64,000 nucleotides of DNA from contig NZ_FOHX01000021.1 of assembly GCF_900111685.1 (NCBI RefSeq), positions 1 to 64,000 on the forward strand, given 5' to 3'. Shown piece by piece: positions 1 to 8,500 of this stretch. The notes below the pieces were generated by a model. That model was not told the origin of the DNA. It made no database searches and worked only from the letters and a program-made list of their open reading frames with translations. This DNA comes from Nonomuraea wenchangensis (GTDB lineage: Bacteria > Actinomycetota > Actinomycetes > Streptosporangiales > Streptosporangiaceae). Both the position numbers and the translations under genes were made by a program. Position 1 is the stretch's first letter, and the number at the start of each line of letters is the position of its first letter.

Positions 1-19
1 CGCAGACATCCGATCTGCG
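1..19. other. short hairpin at the presumed right end of the IS110 element
   Basis: CGCAGA and TCTGCG form a perfect 6-bp stem around a 7-base loop, directly downstream of the transposase stop codon. It may be a terminator or part of the right donor end; the left flank is outside the window, so the element boundary cannot be fixed. Confidence 0.3.
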
Positions 20-26
20 TAAGTTG

Positions 27-1253
27 TCAAGCCATGGCCTTCGATGGTGGCTGGAAGGCGACATCTTCGTTGTAGGTCACGCCCTTTTGCAGGCAGTGGT
101 GGAGGCAGCCGAGCAGGCGGTTGAAGGTGTTGCGTAGCGCGCTGGAGTGTCGCTCGCCTTCGGCGCGTCGCCGGTCGTAGTGGGCTCTGGGGCCCGGCGC
201 TCGTAGGGATGCGAAGGCCCAGACGTACCCGGCGGCGGCCAGGCGCTGATTCTTCACTTTGCGGTGGTGGACGACCAGGCTTTTGCCCGAGGCGCGGGTG
301 ATTGGAGCTGCGCCGGCGTAGGCCTTCAGCGCGCGTGCGTCTGCGAAGCGGGTGCGGTCGTCGCCGAGTTCGGCGAGCACGCGGGCGCCGGTGACGTCGG
401 CCAGACCCGGGAAGCTGGTGATGACGGCAGCGTCCGGGTGCTGGTGGAAGGCTTCGTTGGTGGCGTCGGCAAGATCGTCGGCGGCTCGGCATGCTGCATC
501 CAGCTGTAACAGCAATGCTTGGGCCTGACGTCCGAGCGCTTCTTCGACCAGTGGGAGCTGGCGAAGGTGTTCTTCACTGAATAGTGCCTGCAGCCGGTCG
601 GCCCAGGTGGCGATGTTGCGCTGCCGGCCCGAGGCGCGCAGCAAGGCGTGCAATCTGCGGGTGGTGAGCTTGGCGGCCGCGGTGGGCGTGGGCGCCGCCT
701 GCAGGATGGTGCGGGCTTCGCGGGAGGTCAGGCCGATGTTCTTGACGTGGAAGGCCGTCAGCGCCGCGGGGAAGTATTCGCGCAGCAGGGATCGCAGCTG
801 GTTGGACAGCTGCTGCCGGCTCCAGATCGCGTCTTGTTGTGCCCGGGCCAGCACGGCGATCGCCTGAACCAGCTCGGAGTCCTGGGGCAGCGGCCGGTGG
901 CAGGCCGCGTCCACGCGCAGGATGTTGGCCAAGGTCATGGCGTCGGCGTGGTCGGACTTGGCGCGGGCGACGGTATGGCGTTCGCGGTAACGGGCCACGG
1001 CCAGCGGGTTGATTGCATATACCTTGCGCCCAGTGGCCCGCAGGCAGGACACCAGCAGACCACGTCCGGTTTCGATCGCGACGGGGATGGGGCTGTCAGG
1101 ACGGTCACCGTGCTCGGCCAGCAGCTCGACCAGGACCCGCCAGCCGCGGGCATCGTCGCTGATGCGCCGTTTGGCCACCAGCTTGCCGCCTTCATCGACG
1201 AGGGCGACGTCGTGGTGCCGTTCACTCCAGTCGATTCCGCATGTCACCGTCAC
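27..1253 (-). CDS. IS110-family transposase (DEDD/Tnp20 recombinase)
   Basis: This 408-residue protein is a transposase of the IS110 family, which moves DNA through an RNA-guided (bridge RNA) recombination without terminal inverted repeats. The N-terminal RuvC-like domain opens with GIDWS (first Asp, residue 8), then IETGRG (Glu near 62) and AKSDHADA (the two further Asp). The C-terminal Tnp20 domain carries FPGLADVTGARVLAELG and the TRASGKS segment expected to hold the nucleophilic serine. Length and motif order are normal for an intact member. It lies at the left window edge next to a tRNA remnant, so this end of the window looks like an insertion hotspot. Family assignment is firm; activity is inferred. 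Confidence 0.93.
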   Translation of the reverse strand: MTVTCGIDWSERHHDVALVDEGGKLVAKRRISDDARGWRVLVELLAEHGDRPDSPIPVAIETGRGLLVSCLRATGRKVYAINPLAVARYRERHTVARAKSDHADAMTLANILRVDAACHRPLPQDSELVQAIAVLARAQQDAIWSRQQLSNQLRSLLREYFPAALTAFHVKNIGLTSREARTILQAAPTPTAAAKLTTRRLHALLRASGRQRNIATWADRLQALFSEEHLRQLPLVEEALGRQAQALLLQLDAACRAADDLADATNEAFHQHPDAAVITSFPGLADVTGARVLAELGDDRTRFADARALKAYAGAAPITRASGKSLVVHHRKVKNQRLAAAGYVWAFASLRAPGPRAHYDRRRAEGERHSSALRNTFNRLLGCLHHCLQKGVTYNEDVAFQPPSKAMA

Positions 1254-1450
1254 CGGCGCCTCCTTCGTTCGATCCTTGGCTCAGGTGAGCCGCGCAGGGG
1301 CACGCCACGCCCTAATGAGAGAGCTCGACGGCTCGACATCCGATCAGCAGTTCGTGGCCCCAGCCCGCCGCAGGTCCGCGTTCTGCGCAAGGGCTCGAGC
1401 GCCCGGGTAGATACGAGCGGTGTCTCCTGCGGCTGGCTCACGCCACGATC
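1254..1450 (-). ncRNA. candidate bridge-RNA region of the IS110 element
   Basis: No gene is seen in the stretch immediately upstream of the transposase start. In IS110-group elements (IS621 is the studied case) this non-coding left end encodes the bridge RNA whose loops pair with donor and target DNA. An 11-base word, GACATCCGATC, occurs here at 1335-1345 and again at 5-15, just past the transposase stop, where the right element end should lie. A guide segment copying the donor end would look like this. The RNA fold and the element boundaries were not computed, so the limits given are approximate. Confidence 0.3.
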
Positions 1451-1684
1451 GTGACCGAAGAAGCGGCCTGGCGGGTGGCGGCCGAGAGGGAACGAGGTGC
1501 ACGGCCTGAGCAGAGGACTCCGAGGTCCGGTATCGACTCAGGGCATGGGCTCGGTCCCCGTCAACCGCCACCCGCCGGCCCCTCGCCCCAGTCCGCACGG
1601 CCTGCGGTCAGGAGTCAAACTCCGATTCGAATCCAGGCATCTGGAGCGAGCGCCCGAGTCGGCGAAACTCGGGGTCGTACGGAG

Positions 1685-1712
1685 TCATTAGGTTCGAATC
1701 CTGCCGGGGGCA
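1685..1712 (+). other. tRNA 3'-end remnant, probable attachment-site scar
   Basis: The sequence GGTTCGAATCC is a canonical T-arm, and it is followed by TGCCGGGGGCA, which looks like the 3' acceptor strand of a tRNA beginning GCCCCC. No matching 5' acceptor strand, D arm or anticodon arm is found in the ~80 bases upstream, so only the 3' end is present. The base pairs at the outer edge of the T stem are also lost, as expected when the upstream part was replaced at a recombination core. A strong terminator follows. This pattern is typical of att sites left by integrative elements that use tRNA 3' ends. The tRNA identity is uncertain (an Arg isoacceptor is possible). Confidence 0.45.
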
Positions 1713-1740
1713 CTCACCTGGATCGGCATTTCAGACCCCT

Positions 1741-1775
1741 GACCTGCGGCTTCACAGCCGCAGGTCTATTGTTTT
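1741..1775 (+). terminator. intrinsic terminator after the tRNA remnant
   Basis: GACCTGCGGC and GCCGCAGGTC form a perfect 10-bp stem with a 6-base loop, followed by TATTGTTTT. Such terminators commonly follow tRNA genes, which supports reading the upstream sequence as a genuine tRNA 3' end with its native downstream flank. Confidence 0.75.
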
Positions 1776-1940
1776 GTACCTTTGATAGGCAGCCGACAGT
1801 GCCCGCGTGCAGCCGAGAGACCATGATCAGGGGATATACGCGGGATTGATCTTGATAGCGTTTCCCCAGCTCAGGCCCCGATTACGGCGATCCTGGCCGC
1901 CGGCAACCAATACGACCGCACCGACAGTGCGTGGACGCGA

Positions 1941-3164
1941 TCAGCCGGGCCGGTTGCCGGTCGGGATCACGATCTTGGTCTGCGCCCCCTTGGTGAGGTA
2001 GTACGTGGTCCACTTCTTGATCATCTCGTCGAGGAGCCAGGCGGCGGACGGCACCAGCGGCAGCCCGATCGCCCCCTCCCTGAACTGGACCAGCAGCGGC
2101 CAGGCGGTCTTGATGACCGGGTCCCACAGCGGCTCGCGTGGGATGCCGTTCCACTCGGCCACCTGGTCGCCGGTGAGGTAGCGGGAGAACGCGTTGACGA
2201 GCGGCTTGTCGATGCCGCCCGGGCTGGTCAGCTCCGCGAGCATGTTCCGCAGGATGTTGTTGAGCTCCACGCCCTCCGCCGTCGGCCCCATGTTCCTGGG
2301 CAGGACGATGTCCGACTGAGCGTAGGAGGTATCCCAGGTGGCGGGGATGAACTCGTCCCTGATGCCGAGCATGTGCGCGAGCAGTTGCAACGAGTGCAGG
2401 TACGCCGTGGACTCCCCGGAGGAGATGCGCACCTTCCACGCGCGCATGCCGCGCATGGAGAAGGTCGCCAGGGTGTGCCAGGTGACGAGCATGTCCTCCT
2501 GGCTGATCGGGATGGGGCCGGACCAGTGGGGCGACGACTTGAGCAGATGCCGTACGGCCGCGTGCACCAGCCGGGTCTTGACGGCCTCGACGACGGCCGT
2601 GCCGCCGGGACCCCAGGCGTTCTGCGGCCGGACCGCGTACGCCAGGACGTTCGTCTTCGCGACCCGGTCCTTCAGGTCGGCGCCACCGGCCGAGTAGTAG
2701 ACCGCGCGGGCCTCCTTGGGAATGGCGGTGGCCAGCATGCCGGCGCCGACGATGGTGAGGACGACGATGTAGTTCCCCTTGAGGACGTGGAAGCGGGCCG
2801 CGGCCTCGAGCTTGGCCTGGTCGGCCCACGGCGGGAGCTGGCGTGCCTGCTCGATGAAGGCCCGGAGGTCTTCAGGAAGCCCGGCGGGCAGGGGCTGGTC
2901 ATTGCGGTTCCAGTCGTACAGGAGCCGGTTGACCTCGGGGATGACGCCACGGTCGAACAGCGAGGCGAGAAGTGGATCGGCGACGTCGTCCCACACCCAC
3001 CGGGGGTCGGCGCCGCTGCCGGAGCCCGCGACCGAGCCGCTGGCCGGCCAGGTCCAGCCGTCCGCCAGGGTGTTCGCCTGGGCCGGTGAGGCGATGCCCA
3101 ATGCGCCGAGCGCTCCCAGCGCGGTACCTGAGATCAGTATGTCGCGCCTGCTCAACTCTGCCAT
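1941..3164 (-). CDS. lcp: latex-clearing protein, rubber oxygenase (Lcp, DUF2236/MpaB fold)
   Basis: Lcp is an extracellular b-type haem dioxygenase that cleaves cis-1,4-polyisoprene into oligo-isoprenoids with aldehyde and keto ends. The 407-residue protein has a twin-arginine signal (SRRDILISG, Arg6-Arg7, then a hydrophobic run ending SPAQA). Key positions keep the exact spacing of the Streptomyces K30 enzyme: Arg167, Lys170 and Thr171 in RVAKT, then His201 and Arg205 in RLVHAAVRHLL, equivalent to K30 Arg164, Lys167, Thr168, His198 (axial haem ligand) and Arg202. The ATG at 3164 is chosen over an upstream in-frame start because GAAGGAG lies 8 bases before it and the Tat signal begins there. 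It is divergent from a TetR gene, the arrangement known for LcpR-controlled lcp genes. Confidence 0.88.
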   Translation of the reverse strand: MAELSRRDILISGTALGALGALGIASPAQANTLADGWTWPASGSVAGSGSGADPRWVWDDVADPLLASLFDRGVIPEVNRLLYDWNRNDQPLPAGLPEDLRAFIEQARQLPPWADQAKLEAAARFHVLKGNYIVVLTIVGAGMLATAIPKEARAVYYSAGGADLKDRVAKTNVLAYAVRPQNAWGPGGTAVVEAVKTRLVHAAVRHLLKSSPHWSGPIPISQEDMLVTWHTLATFSMRGMRAWKVRISSGESTAYLHSLQLLAHMLGIRDEFIPATWDTSYAQSDIVLPRNMGPTAEGVELNNILRNMLAELTSPGGIDKPLVNAFSRYLTGDQVAEWNGIPREPLWDPVIKTAWPLLVQFREGAIGLPLVPSAAWLLDEMIKKWTTYYLTKGAQTKIVIPTGNRPG

Positions 3165-3312
3165 GGCCTGCACTCCTTCGAGGTGGGGGGTCTCGCTCAG
3201 GGCAGTCTTGATCGGCTCGCCGGAGATCCATTCAGCAGGCAACGCGCCGTCGCCGCGCCTGCCGGGTTCTCCCACGCCGCTTCCTCCTTCTCGTACGATG
3301 GCGAGAAGTGGG

Positions 3313-3400
3313 TGATACTAAGCAACAGAATTTGAGTCTGTGTATCATCATGAGAACACGTTGTTACGGACACCACAAGACCCGCTCTTGAGACAGACTC
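3313..3400. promoter_or_regulatory. lcp/tetR intergenic inverted repeats, candidate operator
   Basis: The AT-richer intergenic region contains TGATAC (3313-3318) and GTATCA (3342-3347) as outer arms, with ACAGA (3325-3329) and TCTGT (3337-3341) inside them. A further copy of the inner element, ACAGACTC (3393-3400), is the exact reverse complement of GAGTCTGT at 3334-3341. Placement between lcp and a divergent TetR gene makes this the likely site for repressor binding and both promoters. No binding data can be inferred beyond that. Confidence 0.4.
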
Positions 3401-3528
3401 GATGCAGAAGGTGAGCGTGGAACAGGGTCGTTGCTGGAGCGCGCCTACGTGGACGCCGTCGAACGCGTCGACGACAACGACGAGCTACGGGCTCGCATCT
3501 CGACGCGGCGTACGAGCAGTTCTGCAGG

Positions 3529-4050
3529 ATGGGCATCAGGCGCTCCACCATGGAGGACGTCGCCCGGCGGGCCAAGGTGTCGCGCATCACCGTCTACCGG
3601 CGCTTCGAGAGCAAGCACACGCTGGTCGAGCACGTGGTGCGCCGGGAGTTCCGCCGCTACTTCGACCGGTTCCTCATCGACATCGAGCAGGCCGGCACCG
3701 CCGCCGACAGGGTGGTCCTCGGCTTCGTCAGCTCGTTGCGCGCCATTCGCGGCAACCCGCTGATCGGCGGCCTCCTCGTCTCCGAGCCCGACCTGCTCGT
3801 CCCGTCCATGATGACCGATGGGGGTCAGACCCTCGCCACCGTACGGGAGTTCGTCGCCGGCCGGCTCCGCCGCGAGCAACGCACGGGCAACGTGTCGGCC
3901 GCCCTCGACGCCGACCTCGTGGCCGAGATGATGGTGCGCGTCTCCACCTCGTTCCTGGCGATCCCCAGCGCCGTCATCGACCTCGACGACGACGACGAGC
4001 AACTGGTCACGGTGGCCAGGCGCTTCCTCGTGCCCATGCTCGAACCCTGA
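3529..4050 (+). CDS. TetR-family regulator next to lcp, N-terminus frameshifted
   Basis: The product resembles TetR-family repressors: the recognition-helix region reads TMEDVARRAKVSRITVYRRF, followed by a helical ligand-binding domain ending near residue 170. The first ATG in this frame (3529) would omit DNA-binding helix 1. The missing part is present upstream in another frame: from about 3431 the +2 reading gives ...VERVDDNDELRARI and then, after a one-base shift near 3498, LDAAYEQFCRMGI in the frame of this gene. A single missing C in atcCTCGAC would explain it. The gene is therefore either inactivated, mis-sequenced, or makes a shortened protein. Its position divergent from lcp suggests an LcpR-type repressor of rubber degradation. 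Confidence 0.7.
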   Translation: MGIRRSTMEDVARRAKVSRITVYRRFESKHTLVEHVVRREFRRYFDRFLIDIEQAGTAADRVVLGFVSSLRAIRGNPLIGGLLVSEPDLLVPSMMTDGGQTLATVREFVAGRLRREQRTGNVSAALDADLVAEMMVRVSTSFLAIPSAVIDLDDDDEQLVTVARRFLVPMLEP

Positions 4051-4448
4051 CCTCCAGGTCCTGCTCCCCCGCCGCCCGCCCGCGCTGATCCGCTTCCGGT
4101 CATGTTCTGATGGTGGCCGAGCCGCCGAACTCGGTCCAGGATGAGTCCAGGATGACTCCTGCAGATGTTCTTGATCTGCGGGCAGCGCCGGCGCGGGCTA
4201 CGCCCTGGCCGCGGACGTCCCTAGCGGGCGGCCACCAACCCGCCGCTCCTTCCCCGCCGGATGGCCCGGAGGGCCGGGCTCAGTCGACCGGGGTTTGCCG
4301 TCAGCAGGGCCAGCCAGCTCGTACACCAATCCCGTGGACGCAACCCGGTGTTGGTCGTTGTGGAGGGTGGGGTGACAGGATGGTTTGTTCTGGTTGAGTC
4401 GGGTCGATGTCCTGCGTTTTGCGGTGGTATGTCGGACCCTGGGGAAGT
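4051..4448. other. gene-poor stretch with short direct repeat
   Basis: I see no convincing gene here. The word GTCCAGGATGA occurs twice in close tandem near 4135-4157. The right half has lower GC and G/T-rich text unlike neighbouring coding DNA, and may be a relic of a mobile element, but no family could be recognised. Confidence 0.3.
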
Positions 4449-4865
4449 TCAGTGGTCGTGGGCCGGCTCTTCGGGTGGGAACACTACGTGTTCGGCGTTT
4501 CTTTGCAGGAAACGCCATGCCTCGGCGCGGCCGGAGCTGACGGGGAATGCCTCCACGGTGAATTCCTGGTCCAGTTCGACGTGGAGGTCGCCGAGGGGGG
4601 ATATGCGCACGGTGGTTACGGTGGGTTGTAGTTCTGCGAAGGTGGCGTCGACGCGGTCCGCCATGAAGTCGTACATGGTCCGTTCGCTGTCGGGCCGGCC
4701 GGTGTCGCGGACTTCGCTTTCGCGCCAGGCGAGGTCTGCGGAGCCGAGGATCGCTCGGCTCCGGTAGGTGATTCGGAAGGGGCATTGGAGGTGGAGCGCG
4801 AAGGCGCTCCACCTGTCGTCTGTCAATGCGTCCGACGGTGCGGGGTCGAATTCGATGATTCCCAT
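4449..4865 (-). CDS. hypothetical protein
   Basis: A 138-residue acidic soluble protein with no recognised domain, no signal peptide and no membrane segment. The C-terminal part contains a regular pattern of charged and hydrophobic residues (HVELDQEFTVEAFPVS) suggesting a mixed alpha/beta fold. The ATG at 4865 is the first ATG, but coding-like sequence in the same frame continues upstream for about 30 codons (DPRLEERLGTLLGLHAIGVG) without a clear ATG or GTG, so the true start may be further out or the gene may be 5'-truncated. It neighbours another small hypothetical gene on the opposite strand. No function is proposed. Confidence 0.5.
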   Translation of the reverse strand: MGIIEFDPAPSDALTDDRWSAFALHLQCPFRITYRSRAILGSADLAWRESEVRDTGRPDSERTMYDFMADRVDATFAELQPTVTTVRISPLGDLHVELDQEFTVEAFPVSSGRAEAWRFLQRNAEHVVFPPEEPAHDH

Positions 4866-5084
4866 GTTCAGTGCCCGGCCGACGCCGATCGCGTGCAGCC
4901 CCAGGAGAGTGCCGAGACGTTCCTCCAGGCGAGGATCATCGTGAGGCGGGTCGGGAAACAGGGTGGTCCTCCGAACGGCTCTGGCTCTGGCTCCGGCGCT
5001 GCACTTTGGGTGGGCAATCCTATGGGCTCCAGGTGGGGCGGGCGCGTCAGCTGAACCTCCGGCAGACCAGAGGAGCACACCATC

Positions 5085-5480
5085 ATGTCGATCACCTTCA
5101 CCGAGCAGGACCAGCTCACCCTCCGTACCGCCGCCTGGGGCGCCGTCTTCCTGATGTCCGCCGCCGGCTCGGCCCACAAGGCCGCCACCGAAGGCTCCAT
5201 CGCCCTGACCAGCGCGACCGGCTCCATCGGACACGTACTCGCCAAGGCCCCCAAGGGCGTGAAGTACGGCAGGACCGTGGCCGCCCTCGCCGACCAGGTG
5301 CTCCCCGCCCTGACGGCGTCCATGACCCTGCTCGAGCAGCACGACCCGGCCGAGGCCGACAACTTCCACCGTACGGTCCACGTCGCCGTCGAGGCAGCCA
5401 CCCGCCCCCAGCACGGCACCCCCAGCCCCACCATGACCGAGATGGCCCGCAAGATCACCGAAGCCCTCGACGCCGCTTGA
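5085..5480 (+). CDS. conserved hypothetical protein, helical
   Basis: A 131-residue, Ala/Thr-rich protein predicted to be mostly helical. There is no signal peptide; one moderately hydrophobic helix near residues 15-30 (RTAAWGAVFLMSAAGSA) is not long enough for a confident membrane span. AGAGGAG lies 9 bases before the ATG, a good ribosome binding site. The gene ends shortly before the convergent ALF-repeat gene. I do not recognise the family. Confidence 0.65.
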   Translation: MSITFTEQDQLTLRTAAWGAVFLMSAAGSAHKAATEGSIALTSATGSIGHVLAKAPKGVKYGRTVAALADQVLPALTASMTLLEQHDPAEADNFHRTVHVAVEAATRPQHGTPSPTMTEMARKITEALDAA

Positions 5481-5539
5481 CGACACCCTGCGGCGGCCGC
5501 GCACCGGCCCCGCGGCGGGGTCGATACGCGGCGGCGGGA

Positions 5540-8500
5540 TCAGTCCAGCCAGCGGCCGGCGCCACGTACGGTGACCTCGAGCAGCTCCGCCGGATTCGCC
5601 GGGTCGGGATAATAGATGATCATGGTCGTGCCGGCCGGGAGCAGCATCTTGACGGCCTGGACGCACCCCGCCACCACCTGCCGCTGCCGATCGGGCGCGG
5701 TGCCGTCGATCGGCGCCGCGTCACAGACGCCGCCGGGATTGTTCATGACCAGCCGCAGCGTGCCGTCCCGGAGCGCCACCTCCTTCGTGGCGACGCGATA
5801 GGCGAGCTGCGTTTCGAGCTGCGTCGCCGGGGGCGCGACGGGCAGGCCGAACTGCTGCCCGTACAGCAGGCTGAGACGCTGTTCGAGGGCCGCCAGGTCG
5901 TCGTGCAGCCCGCTTTCGACCGTGTAGTTCGCCCATTTCGACAGATCGTCGGCCGGTGGCAGGCTTGCGATCGGCAGGCCGTTCGCGTCGAGCACCCGTC
6001 CGGACTCGTCGACGATGTAGCCCTGGTTGTTCAGCGGCTTGATCGATTCGCTCACGTTCCTGAGCTGTCGCGCGGCATCCGCGTACGGGCACTGCCCACC
6101 GTCCTGGACGCATCCGATGGGAAGGATGCGGAGGAGCGAGGTCGCCAGGTCGGACTCGTGGATCGCCGAGAGGATCGTCCGGTCGGACAAGTGCTCGCGC
6201 AGGTACATGGTCCCCCAGATCGAGTTGTACTCCGCGAACCGGAGCTCCTCCGGGACGAGCGACTCCACGAAGGTGCCCTTCCACTGGCTCGCGTACTTGT
6301 CCCAGTCGGGGTCGGTCTGGTCCAGGAGCCCGGTGACGCAGTCCGAGAAGTTCTTCTTCGCGCTTGCCGAGCCGCCCACGCCGAGGGACTTGCACTTCTT
6401 GACGACGTTCCACTGGGAGGCGGCGTTGAGCAGGTCCAGCCCGGTCAGGGCCATGTACTCCTCGGCGAGGCGGTGGGTCTCCGTCTCCCGGTCGGAGATC
6501 CCCCTTGCCGCGAAGTAGAAGAGCGGGCTCATGACGACGGACATGCAGGCGTCCTGGGCCTTGCCGACGAACTGCTCCCTGCAGTGCTTGATGCGTTCCT
6601 GGGCGTAGCCGTCCGGGTCGTGGAGCGGGCCCTTGGGGTCGTTGAGGAGCTTTTCGACGTAGGCGTTGCAGTCGTTGTATCCGGGCAGGCCGTCCTCGGG
6701 CCCCCACTTGCAGTGCCCGTACCACTCGGCCTTGAGGTCGCCCAGACGTTCCTTGGCCTCCGCCCGGTAGTGGTCGAACACCTCGGCGGCGATGCGCGCC
6801 GCTTCCGACGCGCTCTTGCCCGCCAGGATCTGCGCCCCGTACGCGGCGTCGTAGGCGGCGTAGGCGCCGGCCGCGTCCTGTGCCGCCGAAACGGCCGAGG
6901 CACGGGCCCAACGAGCGGAAAGGGACGCCCTCCCCGCCGACAGCTGGGCCTGCTTGGTCGCGTTCGCGGCGGTGCGGACGGACTCGGCGGCCCGCTCCGC
7001 GGACGCGGCGGCGTCGCGGGCGTGGGCGACGGCCTGGGTCGCGAACGTACGCGCCTGCTCGGCCGCCTTCCCCGCCTCGGTCGCGTAACCGATGGCCTCC
7101 TGCGCCGCGCCGCGGGCCTGCGCCGCCGCGGCCTGCGCGGTGCGCGCGAAGTCGACGGCGCGCTGCGCGATCTGCGCTGTCTCGATCATCAAGGAGGAGG
7201 CGATGTAGTTGTGCGTCGCGGTCGCGTGGTCGCGCTCGGCCGCGCGGTGCCGGTCCACCTCCAGGAACTCGACCTGCATCGCCGTCGTGCCGGCGAGGGC
7301 GACCTGGGCGGCGTTGCGCACCTCGGTGCCGTTGGAGTCGTCCCCGGCGATCGCGCCGACCCTCGACCGGATGTCGATCGGGTACGTGGTGCTGTGCGTC
7401 ACGTCCAGGAACTTCTTGAGTGCGTCGGGGTCGTCCGATCGCAGGGCGAGGTTCGCCGCTTCCTCGGTCTGCGTGTCGCCGGCGCCGCGGGCCTCGGCGA
7501 GGATCCGCCCGACCTGCTCGCGTTCCTCGGCGGCGAGCTCGGGGTAGTCCGGGTCCTTGAGGAACGCGACGACGCCGGCCCACCCGCCGTCGAGGGCGTG
7601 CTGGGCGGCGGCCCTCATGGCCGGGGTCCCGGTGACCATGAGACCGGTCAGGGTGGTGCGGTCGTCCTGCTCTTCGGCGGCCGCGAGCCCGCTCCTGACG
7701 AAGGCGAGGACCCGGACGGGATCGTCCTCACCGAGCGCGGCCACGGCCGCCGAGCTGGTCCACGTGCCGGGCACGGTCGCGAAGTACCGGGCCACCTGCC
7801 GTGCCTTGCCGACCGCCAGGGCCGGATCGGCCTGCTCGCCCGCGACCTCGGCGACCTCGGCGACCTCGGCGATCTCGGCGATCAGCGCGTCGATCTGCGG
7901 GGTGTGATATTCGCTCATCGGCGCCCCGAAGCCGCGAGCGTCCCCCAGCTTGGCCTCGGCCGCCTCCTGGCTGACGTGCCGGGCGAAGGACAGCTTGAGC
8001 TCGAGCTCGTCCTGGAGCCGTTCGGCGTCCGCCTCACGCGCCGCCTTGTACACGACCTGGGCCGTCTCCGCCGCCCGCAACGCGTCCTCCGCGGCGTGGT
8101 AGGCGTTGTTCGCGTGCTGGGTCGCCAGTTCGGTCGCGTTGACGGCGCCGCCCGCGTGCTGCGCCGCGCTCGCCGCGGCGCTCGCCGCCGCCTCCGCGTA
8201 GGACACCGCGCGCGTCGCGGCATCGCGCGCCTTGCCGGCCGCGTCCTTGGCGATGTCCGCCTGGCGCACCGTCTCCACGGTGGCGCGCTTGGCCCGGTCC
8301 GCGCTCGCCCTCGCCCGCGAGGCGGCGGCGAAGGCGGCCTTCGCCTCGGCGCTGGACTGCCCCGCGTAACGGCCGGCGGCCTCGGCCGCGCGGCCGGCCG
8401 CCTCGGTGTTCGCCCTCGCCGAGTCGGCCGCGGCGACCGCGGCGTACGCCTGCTGGGTCACGGCGGTGATCTGGTCGATGGGCGAGATCCAGGCGGAGAT

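Noticed and set aside
1600..1712. Complete tRNA gene ending at 1712
   Set aside because: No 5' acceptor strand beginning GCCCCC, no D arm and no anticodon stem could be matched upstream.
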